The notes beneath the pieces were generated by a model. The model was not told the origin of the DNA and did not search any database. It worked only from the letters and a program-made list of their open reading frames with translations. Of a stretch of 11,886 nt of DNA, positions 1-5,877 are shown in pieces. The position numbers and the translations under genes were made by a program. Source of the stretch: JAKLFA01 sp038222225 (GTDB lineage Bacteria; Omnitrophota; Gorgyraeia; Zapsychrales; JANLHA01); the NCBI GenBank assembly GCA_038222225.1, contig JBBRHV010000066.1, positions 1-11,886 on the forward strand, in the 5' to 3' direction. Each line of letters starts with the position of its first letter. Within the stretch, counting starts at the first letter, position 1.

Positions 1-1
1 G

Positions 2-967
2 ATCGGGCTTTCGTACGCGATGGATCGGGTTATCGGGACACACATGTTTTTTGTTTGGTTCGGGATTCTTTTTTTGGCGAGGGATTTGTGGGGGAGTCAG
101 AGTTTGGGCAAGCGTATTGTGGGGCTGGTTGTCGTCAATGAATTCGGGTATCGGGGAACATTTTGGGAGAATTTAGTCCGTAATTTCTTCCTGGCCTTTA
201 TTTCTTGTCTGGCTTTTTTAATTGCATCAGATCAAAATATTTTACGTCTGGTTCATCGCAATATAGGATTGCTTTTTGTCGTATTCTTTTTCTTGATGGA
301 GATCCTTTGTCTGGTGTGGCGCAAAGATCGTTTCCGGATCGGGGACATCATGGCGGCCACCTGCATTCATGACCGTCATTCTGAGCGCAAATCACAGATT
401 TTTGTTTTCCTGAATATTTTGCTGGTTGCGATGCTGGGGGCGGCTGCCTATTGGTCCTATGAAACCGGGCAGATCGAATTAGCTTTTAAGCCGAGGTATG
501 TCAGCGAGCAATTTAAAATTTCTTTTAATCTTCCTTTGGGGTGGAATATCAAAGAAGACGCCGGCAGCCTTGTTCTGGAGAAGAAGGATAAGAGTTCTAT
601 TCAAGGGCTTCCGGAAGCGACAATCATGATCTCCTGGGATGAAGACATGGCGCTGTTCTCCCTTGATCAGGGCTTTGAGGCGTTCCAGAATTATCTGAAA
701 TCCATGGGATTAGAGATCGTCCATCAAAAGGATGAACTCGTCGATGGCCGCACGGTGAAAGTTTTGATTTCGGCGGATATGAACACTCAGGATGCGATTG
801 TTTTGGGTCTTCTAAAACAGTTTGATTATGGCCCGTTGTATATTTTGCAGTGCAATACAAAATTGCCCAAGTTTAAAGATGTGGCTTCCGTGCCTTTCTT
901 GAATATCATTCAAAGCATGCGCTTTTTAGACGATAAGGCGGCAGGGGCGCCAAGTGAAAAGAAGTGA
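2..967 (+). CDS. RDD-family membrane protein with C-terminal PsbP/DUF1795-like domain (5' end missing)
   Basis: The frame is open to the left edge. The first ATG (position 20) and the next (44) have no Shine-Dalgarno, so the true start probably lies outside the window. Residues counted from the ATG at 20. Seen: the RDD hallmark SLGKRIVGL at 28-36, membrane segments near 55-70 and 82-99, and the closing RDD motif RFRIGDIMAAT at 104-114. A further membrane helix spans about 126-144, followed by a soluble domain of about 165 residues that opens with FKISFNLPLGW. That opening resembles PsbP/DUF1795 (DcrB-like) folds, which often begin with an F-x-P-x-GW strand. RDD proteins are small membrane proteins of mostly unknown role, some linked to transport. 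The soluble domain would face the periplasm if the last helix exports it. The RDD call is firm; the tail's fold is a guess from pattern. The Smr gene follows after 12 nt. Confidence 0.72.
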   Translation: MGLSYAMDRVIGTHMFFVWFGILFLARDLWGSQSLGKRIVGLVVVNEFGYRGTFWENLVRNFFLAFISCLAFLIASDQNILRLVHRNIGLLFVVFFFLMEILCLVWRKDRFRIGDIMAATCIHDRHSERKSQIFVFLNILLVAMLGAAAYWSYETGQIELAFKPRYVSEQFKISFNLPLGWNIKEDAGSLVLEKKDKSSIQGLPEATIMISWDEDMALFSLDQGFEAFQNYLKSMGLEIVHQKDELVDGRTVKVLISADMNTQDAIVLGLLKQFDYGPLYILQCNTKLPKFKDVASVPFLNIIQSMRFLDDKAAGAPSEKK

Positions 968-979
968 AGAAGGAGACGC

Positions 980-1234
980 GTGTCAAGACTGAAATTAGAT
1001 CTGCATGAAATCTTTAATCGCGGCCGGGATATTGATGAGGCGTTGGAGCAGCTTATTAAGGATGCGCTCGATAAGCGTATTGATGTTGTGGAAATCGTTC
1101 CCGGTAAAGGCAGCGGTCAACTCAAAAAACACGTTTTACGTTTTTTAGATCAAAAGCACATCAAGGCGCTCTATCATCGGGTGGACAAGGATTCTAAAAA
1201 TTTTGGACGCCTGTTTGTTCACTTTCGGCATTAA
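980..1234 (+). CDS. Small stand-alone Smr-domain protein
   Basis: An 84-residue protein that is essentially one Smr (small MutS-related) domain. Seen: the LDLH motif at residues 6-9, near the N-terminus as in the family, and the core loop PGKGSGQLKK at 41-50, matching the Smr HGxGxGxL loop except that the usual His (or Thr) before the first Gly is Pro41. The end is basic and aromatic (FGRLFVHFRH). The start is GTG, chosen because AGGAG at 971-975 sits 4 nt upstream and the LDLH motif follows at once. Known for the family: Smr domains in MutS2 and stand-alone proteins bind nucleic acid and some nick DNA or cleave RNA. Whether this single domain is a nuclease cannot be told, given the altered loop. 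It lies 12 nt after the RDD gene and 15 nt before the PLD gene, suggesting co-transcription without an obvious shared function. Confidence 0.82.
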   Translation: MSRLKLDLHEIFNRGRDIDEALEQLIKDALDKRIDVVEIVPGKGSGQLKKHVLRFLDQKHIKALYHRVDKDSKNFGRLFVHFRH

Positions 1235-1242
1235 AAACTCAT

Positions 1243-1247
1243 AAGGA
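1243..1247 (+). promoter_or_regulatory. Ribosome binding site of the PLD lipoprotein gene
   Basis: AAGGA lies 2 nt before the first of two tandem ATG codons (1250) and 5 nt before the second (1253). The spacing favours the second ATG as the main start. The protein differs by one Met only, so the signal peptide call is unaffected. Confidence 0.5.
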
Positions 1248-1249
1248 TA

Positions 1250-3316
1250 ATGATGAAGACGGTTTATGCACTGTGTGCAATGAGTATCATTCTTTTTGGT
1301 TGCGCTTCGGCCCGTCCGATCCAGTATTCTTCCGGGCGTGATCATGCGGAAGTTTGGTTTGCGCATGCCCAAGAGATTATGGTGGAGGAGGCCTATATTT
1401 CAGGAAGCAGTTTGTATTTCAGGTATTCTGCGATGCATGCTGAGATCGGTGACAGGGAAGAGTTTTATTGCCGCACCCGCTGGAATGAAAAGAATTTTTC
1501 TTCTGTTTACAGGGGGCTTTCCGCTGAGCTTGAATTTATGAGCCGGGAGCAATGGTCTGCCAGTCTTCCCCAGCAGAGGACGAAGGTGAGTTTTTTGTCC
1601 AGCCAGGAGTGGAGGGCGATACGGACAGAGGTTATTCGTCAAATTGTTCCGCAAGAGGGAGAGGGCGCTGTTTTGGTCAGAACCGGACAGTCTGAAAAGG
1701 TGTTCTTTTATAATGAAAAGGGCGAACCGGTCGTGACCGATCTGAAAAACAAGCCGCCGGAAATCCTCCTGGAGAAAACGTTCAGCCCAAAGGATATTGA
1801 AGAGTCTTCTCTGCGGGCTCTTAAGGAGTATGTTCAGTCGAAGAATTTTTCCGATCATATTCTCATCGGTCTCTTGGATGCGGTGGAGTTCGGGAGCCCT
1901 TTTTCTTATGTCGACCTTGAGCAGGGCCGGACTGTTATTTTGGATTTTCCTGTTTCCGGGAGGCAGCCGTATCGGGGGAATGTTTATGAGCAGGGCCTCA
2001 AGGCCACTCAATATGCCGTTGTCCAAAGCCATGTTTTCGGTTTGGCCGGGCGTCCGATTTCTTATGCTTTGCGTTTGGTGAATTTGTCAAAGGATCTCGT
2101 TTATGATGCATTAACGCTTCCGGTTGAGATGGTTCGTCCCCGGGTTCAGAATGCGCCGGTCGTGGGGAGCGGTCCGCTCATGGATCTTACGGATTTTGAA
2201 GAGTATTTGAGCCGGCTGACAAAGCGGCAGCCGTACTTGGGGAGGCTGGAATTTTTGGTTGGAGGCGATCAATTTTTTTCACGTTTGATCGATCAGATCC
2301 AAGCGGCGAAGGAGTCGATTGATATCCGACTGTTTATTTTCGATAATGATGATTATGCCGTTGAAGTAGCTGATATCTTGAAGAAAAAATCACTAGAAGG
2401 CGTGCGTGTCCGGGTTTTGGTCGACAGCATCGGCCAGGTGATGGGAGAAGGACAGATGCCTCCGGATTTGCCGCCGGGCTTTGTGCCGCCTCATTCTATG
2501 GCCCGTTATCTTCAGGAGGGTTCGAAGATCAGTGTGAGGTTGCGGCCCAGCGCGTGGTTTCAGGCGGACCATACAAAAACTATCGTGATCGATCAAAAGA
2601 CCGGCTTTACGGGGGGGATGAATATCGGGCGTGAATACCGCTATGATTGGCATGATATGATGATGGAGGTCCAGGGGCCGATTCTTAGTGAGATGATTTA
2701 TGAATTTAAGATCGCCTGGGCGCATGCCGGTTCATGGGGAGATCTTGGCCTGGCTTTCGCCAAAAAATTTAAACGGCATCCTCAGATCAAAGGGGAGGGG
2801 ATTCCGGTTCGGTTGCTGTATACAAGGGTTAATAATCCTGAACTCTATCGCGCTCAGCTGGAAGCGATCCGCAGGGCCGGTAAATATATTTGGATCAATA
2901 ACGCGTATTTTTCGGACAATACGATCATTAATGATCTGATCCGGGCCCGTGAACGGGGTGTTGATGTGCGGGTGATCCTTCCTTCTGCGGGGAACCACAG
3001 CATTATGAACAAAAGTAATGCAGTGACCGCCAATCTCATGTTCCGTAATGGTATCAAAGTTTATTTTTATCCGGGCATGTCGCATATTAAGGCTGCGGTC
3101 TATGACGGATGGATGTGCGCGGGGTCTGCGAATTTTGACAAATTGAGTTTGCGGGATAATTTAGAGCTTAATGTGGCTACATCCAATCCGGAAACCGTGG
3201 CTCGTTTTAAGGAGGAATTATTTCAGAAAGATTTCGAACGGTCTAAGATGATGATTAAACCTATCATTAGCGATATTTCGGATTTTGTGGCCAATATTGT
3301 GGCGCAACGGCTGTAG
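1250..3316 (+). CDS. Phospholipase D-family (cardiolipin-synthase-like) lipoprotein
   Basis: A 688-residue protein, longer than typical bacterial cardiolipin synthases (about 400-500). Seen: a short hydrophobic signal ending in the lipobox L15-F-G-C18, so Cys18 is the predicted lipidated residue; Ala follows it. The PLD half runs from about residue 320. HKD motif 1 has H441, K443 and D448, followed by GFTGGMNIG; HKD motif 2 has H612, K614 and D619, followed by the GSANFD box. Both catalytic motifs are intact, so phosphatidyl transfer or phosphodiesterase activity at the cell envelope is plausible (family knowledge). A cardiolipin synthase role is inference; a lipase or nuclease activity remains possible. 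Residues 20 to about 315 match nothing I recognise and look like a mixed alpha/beta soluble region without membrane helices. Lipidation would need Lgt and LspA, both encoded downstream. It ends with TAG; the next gene has its own promoter. Confidence 0.85.
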   Translation: MMKTVYALCAMSIILFGCASARPIQYSSGRDHAEVWFAHAQEIMVEEAYISGSSLYFRYSAMHAEIGDREEFYCRTRWNEKNFSSVYRGLSAELEFMSREQWSASLPQQRTKVSFLSSQEWRAIRTEVIRQIVPQEGEGAVLVRTGQSEKVFFYNEKGEPVVTDLKNKPPEILLEKTFSPKDIEESSLRALKEYVQSKNFSDHILIGLLDAVEFGSPFSYVDLEQGRTVILDFPVSGRQPYRGNVYEQGLKATQYAVVQSHVFGLAGRPISYALRLVNLSKDLVYDALTLPVEMVRPRVQNAPVVGSGPLMDLTDFEEYLSRLTKRQPYLGRLEFLVGGDQFFSRLIDQIQAAKESIDIRLFIFDNDDYAVEVADILKKKSLEGVRVRVLVDSIGQVMGEGQMPPDLPPGFVPPHSMARYLQEGSKISVRLRPSAWFQADHTKTIVIDQKTGFTGGMNIGREYRYDWHDMMMEVQGPILSEMIYEFKIAWAHAGSWGDLGLAFAKKFKRHPQIKGEGIPVRLLYTRVNNPELYRAQLEAIRRAGKYIWINNAYFSDNTIINDLIRARERGVDVRVILPSAGNHSIMNKSNAVTANLMFRNGIKVYFYPGMSHIKAAVYDGWMCAGSANFDKLSLRDNLELNVATSNPETVARFKEELFQKDFERSKMMIKPIISDISDFVANIVAQRL

Positions 3317-3364
3317 AGCCGGAAAGTTCAGAGGATACACCTTGTTAACTGTAAGGATATCTTC

Positions 3365-3396
3365 AACATATATATATAATCTTAATAAATTGAGAA
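3365..3396 (+). promoter_or_regulatory. AT-rich UP-like element upstream of the yggS promoter
   Basis: A nearly pure A/T stretch lies directly before the -35 box and covers about -38 to -68 relative to the predicted start site. It contains TATATATATAAT at 3369-3380. This is where the RNA polymerase alpha C-terminal domain binds UP elements, so it may raise promoter strength. It also holds a perfect TATAAT (3375-3380), but no -35 box lies at the right distance from it. Confidence 0.4.
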
Positions 3397-3425
3397 TTGA
3401 CGCTGTGCGGCTTTTATGTTACTGT
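3397..3425 (+). promoter_or_regulatory. Sigma70-type promoter with extended -10, driving yggS and the downstream operon
   Basis: The -35 box is TTGACG (3397-3402, five of six to consensus). After a 17-bp spacer comes TACTGT (3420-3425, keeping T1, A2 and T6), preceded by TG at 3417-3418 in the extended -10 position. The expected start site, 7-8 nt after the -10, is the A of the yggS ATG at 3433. The box lies in the 116-nt gap after the PLD gene and is the best promoter-like sequence seen in the window. Confidence 0.6.
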
Positions 3426-3432
3426 ATTTTTC

Positions 3433-4131
3433 ATGATTTTCCAAAGAATTGCTCAAATCCGGAAAGACATTCAAGAGATTTGTATTCGAACCGCTCGTGA
3501 TCCCCAGGCAATAAAAATTATTGCGGTGACAAAATATACAGATGTGGAATCAATTCGCCAGGCAATTGAAGCCGGCATTACGGATATCGGCGAAAACCGT
3601 GTTCAGGATGCGGTGCAAAAATTTGAAATGCTTCATTCGCAAGGGCTTTTGTTTCGTCGGCATATGATCGGTCATCTGCAGACTAACAAAGTTAAGCAGG
3701 CTGTTGAGGTTTTTGATATGATCCAGTCTGTGGACTCTTTAAAGGTCGCTCATGAAATCGACAGACAGGCTGCTAAAATCGGAAAGGTCATGGCTGTCCT
3801 GATCCAGGTGAATTCTTCCGGGGAAGAGCAGAAATCCGGTGTCGCCCCCCGGGAAGCTATTTCCTTGTTGAAGGCGATTGCGGATTTTGAGCATCTGCGG
3901 GTGCAGGGTTTGATGACAATCGGGCCATTGACCGAAAATCGCCAGCAGATGACGGAATGTTTTCAAAGCATGAAACGTCTTTTTGACGAGGCGGGGCAGT
4001 GTTTTCCGGATCATCCGCGCGTGAGGATGAAGGAACTGTCCATGGGGATGACTCAGGATTATGTTTTGGCGATTGAATGCGGTTCAACGATGGTTCGTAT
4101 TGGATCGGCAATTTTTTTTAAAGGAGCTTGA
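3433..4131 (+). CDS. yggS: YggS/PLPBP-family pyridoxal-phosphate homeostasis protein
   Basis: A 232-residue cytosolic PLP-binding protein with a single alanine-racemase-like barrel domain. The family has no settled catalytic activity and buffers free PLP, affecting amino acid and vitamin B6 balance. Seen: the PLP-lysine region IIAVTKY with K34, the family signature around HMIGHLQTNKVKQ, and the closing LSMGMTQDY...GSTMVRIGSAIFF block. Length fits the E. coli protein (about 234). I chose the ATG at 3433. An in-frame TTG at 3397 would add 12 residues, but that TTG is the -35 box of the predicted promoter and the extension is not typical of the family. No Shine-Dalgarno precedes 3433, which agrees with a leaderless message. 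Only 3 nt separate it from proC, a very common pairing in bacteria. Confidence 0.93.
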   Translation: MIFQRIAQIRKDIQEICIRTARDPQAIKIIAVTKYTDVESIRQAIEAGITDIGENRVQDAVQKFEMLHSQGLLFRRHMIGHLQTNKVKQAVEVFDMIQSVDSLKVAHEIDRQAAKIGKVMAVLIQVNSSGEEQKSGVAPREAISLLKAIADFEHLRVQGLMTIGPLTENRQQMTECFQSMKRLFDEAGQCFPDHPRVRMKELSMGMTQDYVLAIECGSTMVRIGSAIFFKGA

Positions 4132-4134
4132 ACG

Positions 4135-4920
4135 ATGAATATTGGAATGATCGGCGGCGGAAATATGGGGGCGGCTTTGATCGGAGGCCTCTGGCAGAAG
4201 AACCGGATTTTTGTCAGCGAACAGGACCGGATAAAAATGAAGCGGTTGACGGCCCGTTATAAAGCCGTTTTATCCACAATGGATGAGATTGGCAAGAAGT
4301 GTTCGGTCATCATTCTTGCGGTGAAGCCTCAGGATATCGTGGGGGTCCTGGATGAATTAAAAGGGGTGATCCAGCCCAAACATTTGGTGATTTCGATCGC
4401 GGCAGGGATCACGTGTCAGTATTTTGAAAAAGCTCTTGGGGGAAAGACGCGCGTTGTACGCGCCATGCCGAATATGCCTGCTCAGATCGGTCAAGGGATG
4501 ACTGCTCTTTCAAAGGGGCGATTTGCAAAGACGACAGATTTAAGAACCGCGGTTTCTATTTTAAACGCAGTTGGGCGCACAGTGGTTGTTGAGGAGAATT
4601 TGATGGATGCCGTGACCGCTGTTTCAGGAAGCGGGCCTGCGTATGTCTTTTTATTTGTAGAGTGCATGCTTAAAGCGGCGGGTTCTTTGGGTTTAAGTCC
4701 TGCGGTAGCCAGGGAGTTGGTTTATGAAACATTGCTGGGAAGTGCACAGCAGCTGAAAATTCCGGGAGACGATCCTGCGGGTCTTCGCGCACGGGTAACT
4801 TCCAAAGGCGGAACCACAGAGGCAGCTTTGGAGGTGTTTGCTGAAGGTAAGCTTGATAAGATGTTTCAAAAAGCATTGATGGCAGCAAAGAAACGAAGCA
4901 AGGCCTTGGCAAAAAAATGA
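4135..4920 (+). CDS. proC: Pyrroline-5-carboxylate reductase
   Basis: Catalyses the NAD(P)H-dependent reduction of 1-pyrroline-5-carboxylate to L-proline, the last step of proline synthesis, in the cytosol. Seen: N-terminal Rossmann fold with GMIGGGNMG at residues 4-12, AVKPQD at 62-67, RAMPNMPAQIGQGMTAL at 109-125, SGSGPAY at 164-170, and the C-terminal family signature LRARVTSKGGTTEAAL at 217-232. The 261-residue length is normal for bacterial ProC. AAGGAG at 4121-4126, inside the end of yggS, lies 8 nt before the ATG, so translation is probably coupled to yggS. The C-terminus is lysine-rich. No other proline synthesis genes are in the window. Confidence 0.96.
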   Translation: MNIGMIGGGNMGAALIGGLWQKNRIFVSEQDRIKMKRLTARYKAVLSTMDEIGKKCSVIILAVKPQDIVGVLDELKGVIQPKHLVISIAAGITCQYFEKALGGKTRVVRAMPNMPAQIGQGMTALSKGRFAKTTDLRTAVSILNAVGRTVVVEENLMDAVTAVSGSGPAYVFLFVECMLKAAGSLGLSPAVARELVYETLLGSAQQLKIPGDDPAGLRARVTSKGGTTEAALEVFAEGKLDKMFQKALMAAKKRSKALAKK

Positions 4921-4987
4921 CACTACGATACCCTCGGTTTGTGGGGGATGGCTGAGCGCTTCAACGCCTTAATCGGAGGATAAAATC

Positions 4988-5854
4988 ATGGCTAAAGTTG
5001 GAATTATCGGCGGCAGCGGTTTATACCAGATGGATGGGGTTGAAGTTTTGGAGGAGGTCTCCATGGGTACTCCGTTCGGGATGCCGTCGGGAATTTTTAT
5101 GGTTTGCGAGATCGGCGGGATTGAAACTGTTTTTTTGGCCCGGCATGGAAAAGGCCACCGTTTTTCACCGAGCGAGATCAATTACCGCGCCAATCTTTTC
5201 GGCATGAAGACGCTGGGGGTGGACGCGATTGTTTCGGTTTCGGCAGTGGGAAGCTTGAAGGAAAATCTCAAGCCTTTGGATTTTGTGCTGCCGGATCAGT
5301 TTCTTGACCGGACGTATAAGCGGGCCAATTCATTTTTTACCGACGGACTTGTGGCGCATGTGGCCTTTGCGGATCCCACGGCTCCGGAACTGAGAGATAT
5401 TTTGTTCAAGGCCTCTCAAAGTTTAGGTTTGACGGTTCACAAAGGCGGGACGTATGTCTGCATGGAAGGCCCGCAGTTTTCGACGAGGGCAGAATCAAAT
5501 TTGTATCGGTCCTGGGGCATGGATATTATCGGCATGACCAATGCGACGGAAGCTAAACTTGCGCGCGAGGCAGAAATTTCTTATGCGACATTGGCGGCGG
5601 TGACGGATTATGATTGCTGGCATCAGACGCATGAAACTGTTTCGGTGGAGATGATCATTGCAACGCTTAAGAAAAATGTGGCCAATGCCCAGGCGCTTCT
5701 GAAAGCGGCAGTCCCGCAGATCGGCGCGCTTTCCAGTTTCAGCGCGCATGGCGCTTTGAAGTACGCGTTGATTACGGATCCGGAGTCGGTGCCGGAGGAA
5801 AAGAGAAGAGAATTGGAAGTTCTGATCGGGAAACATCTTCCGGTGCAGAAGTAA
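4988..5854 (+). CDS. mtnP: S-methyl-5'-thioadenosine phosphorylase
   Basis: Phosphorolysis of 5'-methylthioadenosine to adenine and 5-methylthioribose-1-phosphate, recycling the by-product of polyamine synthesis. A 288-residue protein, close to human MTAP (283). Seen: GIIGGSGLY at residues 5-13 (phosphate loop), RHGKGH at 52-57, SAVGSL at 85-90, CMEGPQFSTRAES at 158-170 and GMTNATEAKLARE at 182-194. The VTDYDCWH block places D207 and D209 where MTAP contacts the 6-amino group of adenine; inosine/guanosine-type phosphorylases carry Asn there. The choice of MTAP over PNP is therefore well supported. A small deviation is Thr in place of the usual Pro before the Glu of the MTxxPE segment. GGAGG at 4975-4979 sits 8 nt before the ATG. 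No other methionine salvage gene is present, so the fate of methylthioribose-1-phosphate is unknown here. Confidence 0.93.
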   Translation: MAKVGIIGGSGLYQMDGVEVLEEVSMGTPFGMPSGIFMVCEIGGIETVFLARHGKGHRFSPSEINYRANLFGMKTLGVDAIVSVSAVGSLKENLKPLDFVLPDQFLDRTYKRANSFFTDGLVAHVAFADPTAPELRDILFKASQSLGLTVHKGGTYVCMEGPQFSTRAESNLYRSWGMDIIGMTNATEAKLAREAEISYATLAAVTDYDCWHQTHETVSVEMIIATLKKNVANAQALLKAAVPQIGALSSFSAHGALKYALITDPESVPEEKRRELEVLIGKHLPVQK

Positions 5855-5877
5855 ACATCAATAGAAAGTTTTTGAGA

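Noticed and set aside
1400..2032. Long open frame on the - strand inside the PLD gene (about 210 codons)
   Set aside because: It lies antisense to a well-supported protein, has no recognisable motifs and an implausible composition. Other antisense frames at 2393-2725, 6109-6504 and 10330-10731 are rejected for the same reason.
3375..3380. Perfect TATAAT as a separate promoter
   Set aside because: No TTGACA-like box lies 15-19 bp upstream. It is better explained as part of the AT-rich tract above the stronger promoter at 3397-3425.
3397..3432. TTG start adding 12 residues to YggS
   Set aside because: The codon coincides with a TTGACG -35 box, has no Shine-Dalgarno, and the ATG at 3433 gives the normal family length.
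4921..4987. CCCTC/GGGGG hairpin (4931-4947) in the proC-mtnP gap as a terminator or riboswitch
   Set aside because: The stem has only five pairs including a G-U, and no U-run follows. The gap is too short for a riboswitch aptamer, and I see no promoter in it.
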